Made by a program: the position numbers and the translations under genes. Below, piece after piece: positions 26,101 to 34,886 of a stretch of DNA of 64,000 nt (the first letter of the stretch is position 1; each line of letters opens with the position of its first letter). The notes beneath the pieces are model-generated. The model saw nothing but the letters and a program-made list of their open reading frames with translations, was not told the DNA's origin and ran no database searches. Origin of the DNA: Deltaproteobacteria bacterium (lineage in GTDB: Bacteria > Desulfobacterota > Deferrisomatia > Deferrisomatales > JACRMM01); assembly GCA_016214985.1 (NCBI GenBank), contig JACRMM010000015.1, forward strand, positions 62,001 through 126,000. The letters run 5' to 3'.

Positions 26101-26451
26101 CTACTGCTTGGGCTGCGCCGGGGGCGGCGGCTGCGGCTTCTTCTGCCCGAAGCCCCACATGTTGCCGATCAGGATCGTCTGCTCCTTGCCGTACTGGGCC
26201 GGCTGGTCCTTCCCCCGGTAGATCCAGCTGACCGTGGCCAGCCCGTCGTCGTTGAACCCGATGCGGACCTGCGTGTTGCCGCTCGGGTCGAGGAGTCGAT
26301 ACTCCTGTGCCGTGACGCTCTTCGGTGCTGCCGGGGCCTTGGCGGCATCGGCCTCCCGGGCGGAGAAGGTGCGGCTCGACACCGCGCCTCCGAGAAAGCC
26401 TGCCACGGCTGTGGTCACGAGGAGCGCAGAGAACTGCCGGTTGCTCATCAT
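26101..26451 (-). CDS. Membrane-anchored hypothetical protein
   Basis: A 116-residue protein with an N-terminal hydrophobic anchor (FSALLVTTAVAGFLGGAVS) and a small beta-rich domain (EYRLLDPSGNTQVRIGFNDD ... GLATVSWIYRG), then a proline-rich tail. The domain resembles the short 'lipid/glycine-asn' beta repeats seen in exported proteins, but I cannot name the family. AGGAGA lies 11 bases before the first of two tandem ATG codons. Confidence 0.65.
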   Translation of the reverse strand: MMSNRQFSALLVTTAVAGFLGGAVSSRTFSAREADAAKAPAAPKSVTAQEYRLLDPSGNTQVRIGFNDDGLATVSWIYRGKDQPAQYGKEQTILIGNMWGFGQKKPQPPPPAQPKQ

Positions 26452-26581
26452 CGTTGTCGTTTCTCCTGTCGCTGGGGTGAGAGGGCCGCCGGATCGGTTG
26501 GCGCAGTGGGCCTCCGGTCGCGCCCGAGGGGGGCTATCTGAGCAGAGAACCGCTGGGAATGCAAGGCCGTTGCCCGCCGAA

Positions 26582-27121
26582 TCACCCCTCCCCCTTCTCC
26601 TCCACGTGCCGGGCCAGGAAGAGCCCTTGAGCGAGGGCGAAGGCCAGCAGAAGACCGGTGGTCCCGAACGCCTTGAAGTTGACCCAGGTGCTCTCCGCGT
26701 AGTGAAAGGCGACGTAGAGATTGGCCGCGCCGAGGGCTGCGAAGAACGTCGCCCAGGCGAGGTTGAGGGTGCGCCAGACGCCGGCGGGCAGTCCGATCTG
26801 GCCCTTCATCATCGCTTCGAGAAGGTTCCGCTTGAACACGGTGGCGCTGGTGAACAGGACGACGGCGAAGAGCCAGTAGAGAACGGTCGGCTTCCACTTG
26901 ATGAACGTGGGATCTCGGAGGACGAGGGTCGCCCCGCCGAACACGCCGATGATGGCGAGGGTCACCCACTGCATCGGGTCCGCCCGCCTCCGGCGCAGAA
27001 GCGCCCAGCCGAGTTGGGCGCCGCTCGCGGCGATCGCCGCTGCGGTCGCCGCGTAGATCCCGCCGACCTTGTAGACGACGAAGAACAGGAGCACGGGGAG
27101 GAGGTCGAAGAAGAACTTCAT
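26582..27121 (-). CDS. yciB: YciB/IspZ inner membrane protein
   Basis: A 179-residue protein with five hydrophobic segments. The start MKFFFDLLPVLLFFVVYK, the central DPTFIKWKPTVLYWLFAVV and WRTLNLAWATFFAALGAANL are signature stretches of the IspZ/YciB family, which affects cell envelope synthesis and intracellular septation. The length is normal. It lies 130 bases upstream-adjacent to ogt on the same strand. Confidence 0.93.
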   Translation of the reverse strand: MKFFFDLLPVLLFFVVYKVGGIYAATAAAIAASGAQLGWALLRRRRADPMQWVTLAIIGVFGGATLVLRDPTFIKWKPTVLYWLFAVVLFTSATVFKRNLLEAMMKGQIGLPAGVWRTLNLAWATFFAALGAANLYVAFHYAESTWVNFKAFGTTGLLLAFALAQGLFLARHVEEKGEG

Positions 27122-27208
27122 GGGAGGTCCATCCGTTGTTCGTTGCGGGGGGGAGGGCGGGGCACCGATCCGGCTCCGGGTCCAGCCATGGTACCAGCGT
27201 CGCGCGGC

Positions 27209-27694
27209 TCACGTCGAGCCGCACGCACACGCTTCGTGCTCCAGCAGAACCCGCTTGACGTCGAGAGCCAGGCCGCTCTCCCAGTCTCCGCTGAACCCTC
27301 CCAGACCGGCCTTGGCCACAACGCGGTGACAGGGGATGAAGAGCGGCAGCGCATTGCGACCGCAGGCCCCGCCCACGGCCCGGGCCGCGGTGCCGAGCGC
27401 TCGGGCGAGCTCGCCGTAGGTGCGCGTCTCTCCGAAGGGGATGCGCAGGAGCTCGTCCCACACGAGGTGCTGGAAGGCGGTCGCGGACGGGGGCCGGCGC
27501 AGCGGAACGGAGAAGGTCCGGCGCCGCCCGGCGAAGTACTCCTCGAGCTCGCGCGCCGCCCGCTGGAGCACCGGCCCCGACGGCTCGCGGGGCGGGCCCG
27601 AGACCCTGAGGTGCACGGCGGTCAGGGCGCTCCCGTCGCAGTCGAGCGCGAGGAGGCCCACGGGGGAGGGGAGGACGGCGGTCTGGAGAGGCAT
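27209..27694 (-). CDS. ogt: Methylated-DNA-protein-cysteine methyltransferase
   Basis: A 161-residue suicide DNA-repair protein removing alkyl groups from O6-guanine. The acceptor cysteine is in FIPCHRVVAKAGLGGFSG, preceded by the helix-turn-helix FGETRTYGELARALG. The C-terminus has an unusual CACGST ending. It is divergent from the cupin gene. Confidence 0.93.
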   Translation of the reverse strand: MPLQTAVLPSPVGLLALDCDGSALTAVHLRVSGPPREPSGPVLQRAARELEEYFAGRRRTFSVPLRRPPSATAFQHLVWDELLRIPFGETRTYGELARALGTAARAVGGACGRNALPLFIPCHRVVAKAGLGGFSGDWESGLALDVKRVLLEHEACACGST

Positions 27695-27855
27695 GGGCGG
27701 TCCTCGGGGCGCCTTCCCGGCGGAGGACTTGCCGGGGACGGTGGTGTCGGCCAGAATGAGTCCCTCACTACCACAACGCCCCCGCCCCCGGGAAGACCTC
27801 CGAAGGACCGGTCTTCGAACGCCGAGGCGCCGGCGGGGCAGGAGAGGAGGCGGAC

Positions 27856-28170
27856 GTGACCGAGACTGCCGTGATCCCGCTGGCGGCCCACGTGGACTAC
27901 GCGGCCGGCTCGATCGTGAGCCGGACGCTGGTGGACAAGAAGGCCGGGACCCTCACCCTCTTCTCCTTCGACGCCGGCCAGGGGCTGAGCGAGCACACGG
28001 CGCCCTTCGACGCCGTGGTTCAGGTGCTCGAGGGCGAAGCCCAAGTGGTCGTCGGAGGGCGCGAGCTCACGGTTCCGGCGGGCCACCTCACGATCCTGCC
28101 CGCGAACGTTCCCCACGCGGTCCGGGCCCTCCAGCGGTTCAAGATGTTGCTGACCCTCATCCGTTCCTGA
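27856..28170 (+). CDS. Cupin domain protein
   Basis: A 104-residue single cupin beta-barrel. Motif 1 is GQGLSEHTAPFDAVVQVLEGEA, in which only one histidine of the usual pair is present, and motif 2 is AGHLTILPANVPHAV, with His supplying another metal ligand. The substrate is unknown; it may be a small sensor or isomerase. GAGGAGGCGG lies before the GTG start. Confidence 0.85.
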   Translation: MTETAVIPLAAHVDYAAGSIVSRTLVDKKAGTLTLFSFDAGQGLSEHTAPFDAVVQVLEGEAQVVVGGRELTVPAGHLTILPANVPHAVRALQRFKMLLTLIRS

Positions 28171-28340
28171 CACCGGTTGCCGCCGGCGAGCTCTCGGTCT
28201 CGCGGCACCCCCCCCGCCCGGGCGCGTCCTCTGCGCCGGGCCGCCGCTGCGGTCGGCGAGATTCTTTCGACCGGCCCCTGGGAGCGCTCGCCAAACAGCC
28301 GTTTCAAAATCCATTCCAAATGAACATCGTGTATTTTCGC

Positions 28341-28368
28341 TTGACGGAGCGCTCAGCCCTCCTGTAAT
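28341..28368 (+). promoter_or_regulatory. Promoter of the polytopic membrane protein gene
   Basis: -35 TTGACG (28341-28346), a 16-base spacer and -10 TGTAAT (28363-28368). The area is locally A+T-rich. It implies a leader of about 225 bases. Nothing else that looks like a gene lies in 28171-28599. Confidence 0.5.
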
Positions 28369-28510
28369 AAGTCCACGCTCTGTGAACAACGGGACGGCTG
28401 GGCATTCTGAAATCCCTTTCTGACGACTGCCTCCTTGACGCTGTGTCCGACGGCAGCAGAGCGGCACGGGGCATCGCCTCCGCGCCCGGGACAAACGCGG
28501 TTCCGCCGGA

Positions 28511-28547
28511 CGTGCACGCCACACCCCAACGGGGACCGGGGTGCACG
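28511..28547 (+). promoter_or_regulatory. Leader hairpin before the polytopic membrane protein
   Basis: CGTGCAC (28511-28517) is the exact reverse complement of GTGCACG (28541-28547), and the interior C-run and G-run (CACCCC/GGGG) can extend the stem. It ends about 50 bases before the start codon. A regulatory role is possible; I cannot match it to a known riboswitch. Confidence 0.35.
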
Positions 28548-28599
28548 ACCCTTGTTTCGCTACCGTCTCGCGAGGCCAAACAACGACAAGGAGGAGCCC

Positions 28600-29874
28600 A
28601 TGGCAGGAGAGTCACTTCGTCCCCGGTGGGGACAACCCCTCACGGGAATCGTCTCGTTCGTCGTCTTCTTCCTGGTCGCCTGGGGTACGTGGTACGTCTT
28701 CAGCGACCCGCGGGGTCCGGTCGGCTGGTTCCCCTACCCCTTCGTGCTCTACCTTGCCATGATGATCCTGGTCGGCCTCTGGCAGCACATGTTGCTGGGC
28801 GACTGGCCGTTCCAGAACCTGCCCCAGCCGGCTCGCGGCGTCGTGGAGACCGGGGTCAACCTGGTGCTCGTCTGGTTCGTCATCCACGTGATCTTCGACA
28901 AGGTGCTCGGGCTGGGGTTCAACTTCCTCAGCCAGGAGAACCTCAACCATCTCGCGGCGGCCGGCAGGGCGATCCAGGCGGACGGTACGCCGATGGCGCT
29001 CGATGCGATGAAGCAGAAGCACTTCGCCGAGAGCGCGGTGGTGGCGTTCGTCCTGATCGGATTCTACAGCTACCCCTTCGTCACGATTCTCTTCGGCAAG
29101 TGGCCCATCCGCCCGAGCGATCTGACCCAGCCCCGGGCCGGCCTGGCGGAGCTCGGTTGGTGCAGCTTCCTCACGGTCTTCTTCTACACGACGCTCATCG
29201 TTCCCTTCTGGGGAGCGACCTTCAACAAGGTCTTCCTGTCGTCGATCGCCCTGAACAACCCCTGGTGGAGCACGATCGTCGGCTTCGGCCACCTGCACTG
29301 GGTGTTCGGGTTCTGGGAGTGGATGATCATCGTCTTGTTCATGACCGCCAACGTCTGGCGCGGCAAGCCCTGGTCGGCGATTCCCCTGCCGCAACCCTGG
29401 AAGGGATCGGTGTCCTTCGCGCTCAACGTCGTCCTGGGCTACGCAGCGGCGCTCGCCTGCGTGAGTCTCGCCGGTCGCTGGCTGCCGGCGCAGACCCTCG
29501 CCGAGCTCACCGAGAAGAATGACCTCACCCGTTTCCTCTGGTATCACGCCGCGGAGATCGCCGGCTTCACGCTGATGCCCTTCCTGATCTGGCACCATTA
29601 CTTCGACGACATGGTGCCGATGAAGGACAAGGACGCCTGGTCGGCGTTCGCGTTCCGCACGCTCGGCGTGCTCGTGCTGTGCGCGGCCAACTACTACGTC
29701 TTCTACTACGCCAACTGGGGCTTCTGGGGCCTCGGCAACGCCCACATGGCCGAGCTGGCCGAGCGCTTCCCGAAAGGGGAGTCCCTGGTGTGGAACTTCT
29801 GGTGGATCATCCCCCTCCTGTGGAATGAGTGGTTCTTCCACAAGTGGCCCTTCTACGTGCACGAACACCACTGA
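28600..29874 (+). CDS. Unknown polytopic membrane protein, Trp- and His-rich
   Basis: A 424-residue protein with about ten membrane segments and no signal peptide. Histidines lie in or beside membrane helices (LWQHMLLGDW, FVIHVIFDK, FGHLHWVFGFWEW, LWYHAAEI, IWHHYFDD), and tryptophan is very frequent, a pattern seen in haem- or metal-binding electron-transfer membrane proteins. The family is not recognised. AAGGAGG lies eight bases before ATG 28600. The gene stands alone between its promoter and a strong terminator. A respiratory or gas-related membrane function is only a guess. Confidence 0.8.
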   Translation: MAGESLRPRWGQPLTGIVSFVVFFLVAWGTWYVFSDPRGPVGWFPYPFVLYLAMMILVGLWQHMLLGDWPFQNLPQPARGVVETGVNLVLVWFVIHVIFDKVLGLGFNFLSQENLNHLAAAGRAIQADGTPMALDAMKQKHFAESAVVAFVLIGFYSYPFVTILFGKWPIRPSDLTQPRAGLAELGWCSFLTVFFYTTLIVPFWGATFNKVFLSSIALNNPWWSTIVGFGHLHWVFGFWEWMIIVLFMTANVWRGKPWSAIPLPQPWKGSVSFALNVVLGYAAALACVSLAGRWLPAQTLAELTEKNDLTRFLWYHAAEIAGFTLMPFLIWHHYFDDMVPMKDKDAWSAFAFRTLGVLVLCAANYYVFYYANWGFWGLGNAHMAELAERFPKGESLVWNFWWIIPLLWNEWFFHKWPFYVHEHH

Positions 29875-29883
29875 GCCGGTCGG

Positions 29884-29917
29884 ACGAGAAGGGGGCCCCG
29901 AGGGGCCCCCTTCTCGT
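29884..29917 (+). terminator. Strong hairpin terminator
   Basis: A 16-bp perfect stem (29884-29899 with 29902-29917), ten bases after the membrane protein stop. The remaining sequence to 30196, before the end of the convergent malQ, holds no gene I can support. Confidence 0.7.
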
Positions 29918-30196
29918 TCGGACGCAGCCTTTCCCCCCTATTTTTCCGCCAATCCCAACGGCCTACCAGGGATGCTGAGAAACCCCTCCATGGGGTTTTC
30001 CAGCCACGGGTTCTCGGGGACGGCCCCTGCGAACCCTCACGAATCGCAATGCTTTTCAAGCTCCGCGATTCGGCGCCCCTTCCCCGGGGCGCGCGCAGGC
30101 AGCGTTTTCAGCAGCCTGCTTTAGGGCGCCAAGGGATCCCGCGCCGCCGGAAGGGAGGTCCCGGGCCCCGCGGCGATGGTCGGGAACGCGAGTGCC

Positions 30197-32371
30197 TTAC
30201 TGCGTCCCGGGCCGCTCGCCCCCTCGTCCCTCGCGCCGGATGGCCGCCGCAATCCGGTTTGACCGGCCGAAGGCCTTCCACTCCTCCAGGGGCACCGGTG
30301 CCTTCCGCCTCCAGTTGGGGTGCTCGTCGAGGGTGCCGGGCAGGTTCTGCATGTCGCGGCATCCCAGCAGGTCGTCGAGGTTCGCGAGCAACAGGGCCGA
30401 GGGCGTGCGGGCCACGAAGGCGTGCACGGCTTCGGCCAGGACGTCGAGGTTCGCTTCCTCCACCTCGTGCGCGGGCTCGACCCCGACCGGGAGCAGGTGC
30501 TCGGCCTGGAGCGCCTCGAGGAGCCGCAGGCGGTCCCATCGGCGACCCTCCGTGTCGCTGCGAGCGGCGTTGTCGTCCGGGTAGCGGCCAAGGCACCGCT
30601 TGACCTCGAGGTCCTGGCCGAGCCAGAAGCCGTCGAGGGTGGGCAGGTCGTGCGTCGCCACGGAGACCAGCGCCTGCCTCGGGTAGGTGCCCGGGCTCCG
30701 GTAGGGCCCCTCCCACTCCTTCTCGAAGATCGCGAGTCGGTACGAGTAGAAGCCCGAGGTCATGAGCCCCTCGCGCACTTCCGGCGGGATCGTGCCGAGA
30801 TCCTCTCCCACCACGAGGCACTGCTCCTCCCGGCTGAGCAGGCGAAGAAGGGGTAGGAGCTCCTCGGGCCGCTCCGCCACGTAGGCTCCCTCGGCAGCCG
30901 GTAGCCCCTCGGGAATCCAGAAGAGACGCCACAGGGAGAGGGCATGGTCGATCCGCACCGCTCCGGACCGTCGGGCGTTTCGGCGGAGCGTCTCCCGGAA
31001 GAGGGCGTAGCCGGCCTGGCGGTGCCGCTCGGGGATCACCGGCGGCAGACCCCACCGCTGCCCCAGCAGGCTGAAGGGATCGGGGGGACAGCCCGCAGAG
31101 GCTTCGAGGGCCAGGAGATCCTGCCACATCCAGGCGTCCGCGCCGCTGGGGTCCGACCCCAGGGCCAGATCCAGGTAGAGGCCGATGTGCATCCGGCGGC
31201 GCGCGAGCTCGGCCGCGGCGCCGAGCTGGTCGCTCGCGATCCACTGGAGGTAGGCGTGGAAGCTGACGTCGCGCGCGTGTTCCTCGGCGAACGCGGCGAC
31301 TCCCGGGCCGTCGGGAACGTGGTAGGCAGGGGGCCACTCCTGCCAGCGCCCGGCCGCCCGGTCTGGGCCCGTCAGGTGCTCCCGCAGGGCGCAGAAGGCG
31401 GCGAAGCGCTCCAGCGGGAGCCCCTGTTCGCGCCGCCAGGTGTCGAAGGCCCCGCCGCGCTCGGTCGGGCCCGCCGCCTGCTTCCGGAGAAACGCCTCAT
31501 GGCAGAGGCGAAGGACCTCCCTCTTGAGCGCCCACACTCCCGGGTAGTCCACCAGCTCCGACGAGCGCAACGCGTCGATCCGGCTGCGGAGGCGCGCGCT
31601 CGCGAGCCGTCGGCGAATCTGCGGCGACCGCGCCTCCGGGACGTCGTCCACCGCGATGTACACCGGATTGAGGAACAGCCGGCTCGCGGGGTAGTAGGGG
31701 CTCAGCCCGTAGGGTGCCTCGTCGAAGAGGGCGTGGAGGGGAAGAAGCCCCACGAAATCGGCGCCCAGGTCGGCCGCCCAGTCGACGGCGGCGCGCAGGT
31801 CGGCGAAGTCGCCGACGCCCCAATTGGTCGAGGAGCGCACGCCGTACAGCGGCACGTTGATTCCCCAGAGCCGTCCCCCTTGGGCGACGATCGACGGCTC
31901 GTAGCCGCGATCGGGGCAGACGGCCACCAGAACGCGGCGCGACCACACGGTGTCCTCCGCGCCCGCCCGCACTTCGGCGTGGTACAGCCCCAAGGGGAGA
32001 GGCCCCGGGAGGCGCGCTCGCGGGGTGCCGTCCGTGGAGGCGACGACCGTGAGGGGGACGTCGTGACCCGCGAGGCTCAGTGTGATCTGCGTGCCGGAAG
32101 GAAGGGGCCGATCGAGCGCGAACTCCTGGCCTTCGCCCTCCGGCAGGAGGAGAACCGGCGCGCACAGGAACTCTCGGCACGACGTCTCCCACTCGCGAAC
32201 CTCGCGCTCGAGCTCCTCGGCCGACCCGGTCGAGAGCCCCATGGCCGCGAGGACGGCCTGCTGGGTCTTCGGCGTCGCCGGGTGGTAGTTCCCCCAGAGG
32301 TCGTGGTATCCGTCGAACACCCCGCACAGCCGGGCGAGGCGCGCCAGGAGGTCTCGATAGCAGTCGTCCAC
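30197..32371 (-). CDS. malQ: 4-alpha-glucanotransferase (amylomaltase)
   Basis: A 724-residue GH77 enzyme that transfers alpha-1,4-glucan chains in maltodextrin and glycogen metabolism. The nucleophile aspartate is in VRIDHALSLWRLFWIPEG, the acid/base glutamate in VVGEDLGTIPPEV and the transition-state aspartate in THDLPTLDGFW; SSTNWGVGDFADL is another marker. The N-terminal 170 residues are an extra beta domain as in E. coli MalQ. A GTG at 32371 preceded by GAGGGG seven bases away was chosen; the frame stays open 74 codons further but that part is not protein-like. Confidence 0.93.
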   Translation of the reverse strand: MDDCYRDLLARLARLCGVFDGYHDLWGNYHPATPKTQQAVLAAMGLSTGSAEELEREVREWETSCREFLCAPVLLLPEGEGQEFALDRPLPSGTQITLSLAGHDVPLTVVASTDGTPRARLPGPLPLGLYHAEVRAGAEDTVWSRRVLVAVCPDRGYEPSIVAQGGRLWGINVPLYGVRSSTNWGVGDFADLRAAVDWAADLGADFVGLLPLHALFDEAPYGLSPYYPASRLFLNPVYIAVDDVPEARSPQIRRRLASARLRSRIDALRSSELVDYPGVWALKREVLRLCHEAFLRKQAAGPTERGGAFDTWRREQGLPLERFAAFCALREHLTGPDRAAGRWQEWPPAYHVPDGPGVAAFAEEHARDVSFHAYLQWIASDQLGAAAELARRRMHIGLYLDLALGSDPSGADAWMWQDLLALEASAGCPPDPFSLLGQRWGLPPVIPERHRQAGYALFRETLRRNARRSGAVRIDHALSLWRLFWIPEGLPAAEGAYVAERPEELLPLLRLLSREEQCLVVGEDLGTIPPEVREGLMTSGFYSYRLAIFEKEWEGPYRSPGTYPRQALVSVATHDLPTLDGFWLGQDLEVKRCLGRYPDDNAARSDTEGRRWDRLRLLEALQAEHLLPVGVEPAHEVEEANLDVLAEAVHAFVARTPSALLLANLDDLLGCRDMQNLPGTLDEHPNWRRKAPVPLEEWKAFGRSNRIAAAIRREGRGGERPGTQ

Positions 32372-32580
32372 GGGTAGGCCCCTCGCAGGAAGTGTGGGTC
32401 GCGCTTGGCTCCCGGCGTTCCGGCTGTTGCTGCCTGGCTCGGGCGGGACGTTATGGAAAGGTACCTGGATCCTCGGGGAGGAACAAGGGCGCTGGCCGCC
32501 GGGCGGTGACAGGGCGGTACCAGGTGTGGCACTCTCACGCCCTACCCCCAAGGATCTCGAGTGGCCCGGGAGCGCGCGCG

Positions 32581-33921
32581 ATGGAAGAAGCATCGGAAGC
32601 AGGCTTTGGTGAAGGGCCGATCCTCGTCCTCGGAGGGGGGCTGGCCGGGTGCGAGGCGGCGTGGCAACTCGCCTCGGCCGGGATCGACGTTCGGCTCGTC
32701 GAGATGAAGCCGGTTCGTTTCAGTCCCGCCCACGTGAGCCCACTCCTCGGGGAGCTCGTCTGCTCCAACTCACTGAAGAGCGAAGGCCCGGGACAGGCCT
32801 CGGGGCTTCTGCAGGAGGAGATGCGGCGGCTCGGCTCCCTCGTGCTCGAGGCGGCCGCGGCCCACCGAGTTCCCGCCGGCCACGCCCTGGCCGTGGACCG
32901 GGAGGCCTTCGCCCGGTACCTGACCGATGTCCTGGAGAGCCACCCTCGGGTGACCCTCGTCCGCGCCGAGGCGTGCGAGGTCCCGCGCCGCGCCCCCTCG
33001 ATCGTGGCAACCGGGCCGCTCAGCTCCGATGCTCTCGCGGCCGACCTGGCCCGGCTCACCGGCTCCGACGCCCTGTACTTCTACGATGCCGTGGCGCCGA
33101 TCGTCGAGGGCGACTCCCTCGACCTCTCGTCGGCTTTCGGGGCGTCCCGGTACGGCAAGGGGGGTGAGGGCGACTACCTCAACTGCCCGCTGAGCCGCGA
33201 GGAGTTCGACGTCTTCTGCGCCGCGCTCCTCGCGGGCGAGAAGGTCCCCACCCGCGCGTTCGAGGAGGAGCGGGTCTTCCAGGCGTGCCAGCCGATCGAG
33301 GTTCTTGCGGCGAGGGGTCCGAAGACCCTGCTCTTCGGCCCGATGAAGCCGGTGGGCCTCGAGGACCCGCGCACCGGCCGGCGGCCGTACGCCGTGGTCC
33401 AACTTCGACGGGAGGACGCGGCCGGGGAGCGGTGGAACCTCGTGGGCTTTCAGACCAAGCTCACCTACCCGGAACAGGAGCGGGTCTTCCGGCTCATTCC
33501 GGCGCTGCGCGAGGCGCGCTTCTGCCGCCTCGGAAGCCTCCATCGAAACACCTACGTCGACGGCCCGAGGCTCCTGGATCGCTATCTTCGCCTGCGCCGC
33601 TCACCCTGGACGCAACTCGCCGGCCAGATCACCGGAGTGGAGGGCTACCTGGAGAGCGCCGCCACGGGGCTCTGGGCCGGGTTGAACCTGGCGCGGCGGC
33701 TGGCCGGCTGCACGCCCGACCCTCTGCCCCCGGAGACGGCCGTCGGCGCGCTCGTGAGCCACGTCACGGCGTCGCCGACCCGGCCCTTCGAGCCGATGAA
33801 CATGAACTTCGGCCTCCTTCCCCCCCTCGGGGTCAACATCCGCGACAAGGCCAAGGTCAAGGAGGAGAAGGCCGCGCGGGCGCTCCGGGCCCTCGAGGGG
33901 TGGAAGGAGGCGTGGAGCTAA
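32581..33921 (+). CDS. trmFO: Folate-dependent tRNA uracil-54 methyltransferase TrmFO
   Basis: A 446-residue flavoprotein making m5U54 in tRNA from methylenetetrahydrofolate. The FAD-binding VLGGGLAGCEAAWQLA, CSNSLKSE, the YYDAVAP-like FYDAVAPIVEGDSLD and EERVFQACQPIEVLAARG motifs are diagnostic. ATG 32581 was chosen because the protein family begins a few residues before the FAD motif. Its stop overlaps the stop of the next gene on the other strand by three bases. Confidence 0.95.
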   Translation: MEEASEAGFGEGPILVLGGGLAGCEAAWQLASAGIDVRLVEMKPVRFSPAHVSPLLGELVCSNSLKSEGPGQASGLLQEEMRRLGSLVLEAAAAHRVPAGHALAVDREAFARYLTDVLESHPRVTLVRAEACEVPRRAPSIVATGPLSSDALAADLARLTGSDALYFYDAVAPIVEGDSLDLSSAFGASRYGKGGEGDYLNCPLSREEFDVFCAALLAGEKVPTRAFEEERVFQACQPIEVLAARGPKTLLFGPMKPVGLEDPRTGRRPYAVVQLRREDAAGERWNLVGFQTKLTYPEQERVFRLIPALREARFCRLGSLHRNTYVDGPRLLDRYLRLRRSPWTQLAGQITGVEGYLESAATGLWAGLNLARRLAGCTPDPLPPETAVGALVSHVTASPTRPFEPMNMNFGLLPPLGVNIRDKAKVKEEKAARALRALEGWKEAWS

Positions 33922-34697
33922 GCGTCCTTCGGCGGCGTTCGGCCCACGGGGCAGGAACTCTGGCACTTGAAGCAGAAGTACTGAAACCCGATGAAGGCCG
34001 CCTGGTAGAGCCGCCAGTACTCCGGGTCCTTGAGGAGCGCCTTGCGCTCCTCCGGGGTGGCGTCCGCGTAGCGGGACCAGAAGCGGATGCTCCCGCCGAT
34101 TCCGTACGGCTGCGAGTTCCTCAGGCACTTGCCGAGGTCGGTCTTGCCCGGCTCGGCCAGGGCCCCGCCCGGACACCCGTCTACGCATACGTCGCAGTGG
34201 ATGCACAGATCCTCCGGAGCCGGCGGGTCGGAGGGGAGGTCGAGGCTCGTGAGGACCGCGCTGAAGACGACCCGCGTCCCGAGCGTCGGGTGGATCACCA
34301 GGTTGTGGCGGCCTAAGCTGCCGAGACCCGCGGCCACGGCCGCGTGGCGCAGGGAGACTTCAGCCACTGCCCCCTTGGTTGCCTCGCTCATCTCCATGGG
34401 GTACGAGACCGGAACGGTCACGGCTTTCTCCCCCTCCCGTTCCAGGAAGCGCGCCATTCGGTAGTTGGCGGAGCGCGAGAACTCCATCAGGTCAAGCCTG
34501 CCGTTCATCGCCACCTGGGGGCTCGGGCTCTCGCAGGTGGAGAGCTCGCGGTACGCGAGCACCACCAGGGATCGAGCCCCCGGCAGTAGGGCCTCGAGCC
34601 GCGGGGAACGAGGGCTCACGTAATCTGCGGCCGACGCGATCCCCACGTCGTCCACCCCGAGCGTCAGGGCGTAGTCTCGAATCGTCTGCTTGTCCAC
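33918..34697 (-). CDS. QueG-related 4Fe-4S double-cluster protein
   Basis: A 259-residue protein of the epoxyqueuosine reductase/reductive-dehalogenase-like group. Clusters are bound by CIHCDVCVDGCPGGAL with a distant Cys (LGKCLR), and by FCFKCQSSCPVG at the C-terminus. The upstream half contains AAGLGSLGRHNLVIHPTLG, the conserved glycine-rich cobalamin-proximal motif. It is shorter than true QueG (about 350), and the genome also encodes QueH at 55991, so another substrate is likely. The start is GTG with AAGGAGAGG close upstream. Confidence 0.85.
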   Translation of the reverse strand: MDKQTIRDYALTLGVDDVGIASAADYVSPRSPRLEALLPGARSLVVLAYRELSTCESPSPQVAMNGRLDLMEFSRSANYRMARFLEREGEKAVTVPVSYPMEMSEATKGAVAEVSLRHAAVAAGLGSLGRHNLVIHPTLGTRVVFSAVLTSLDLPSDPPAPEDLCIHCDVCVDGCPGGALAEPGKTDLGKCLRNSQPYGIGGSIRFWSRYADATPEERKALLKDPEYWRLYQAAFIGFQYFCFKCQSSCPVGRTPPKDA

Positions 34698-34756
34698 GGT
34701 CCTCTCCTTGGGTTGACGGTCCCTCTGCGGCGGTTCAAACGGGAGCGAGTGCTCCC

Positions 34757-34786
34757 CTTATCCCAGGCAAGGCGCCCCGGCGTCAA
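34757..34786 (-). promoter_or_regulatory. Promoter of the QueG-related gene
   Basis: On the minus strand, -35 TTGACG (34781-34786) and -10 GATAAG (34757-34762) are separated by 18 bases, about 60 bases ahead of the GTG start. Confidence 0.5.
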
Positions 34787-34792
34787 TACAAA

Positions 34793-34806
34793 ACCGACCG
34801 TTCGGT
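34793..34806. promoter_or_regulatory. TetR-type operator-like inverted repeat
   Basis: ACCGA-CCGT-TCGGT is an inverted repeat with a four-base centre, placed seven bases upstream of the predicted -35 on the minus strand. ACCGACCGTTCGGT is the kind of site bound by many TetR/AcrR repressors. No intact TetR gene is visible nearby. Confidence 0.45.
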
Positions 34807-34886
34807 ATACTTCAGTGGGCCCGCGGCCCCGCTGTCGGCGTGAATCGAGCGTCGAGAGAGCGGGAAGCCGCTCTCAGGAAGGTGCT

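Noticed and set aside
33918-34697. Calling the QueG-related protein a true QueG
   Set aside because: It is about 100 residues shorter than QueG and the window encodes QueH, the alternative enzyme for the same step.
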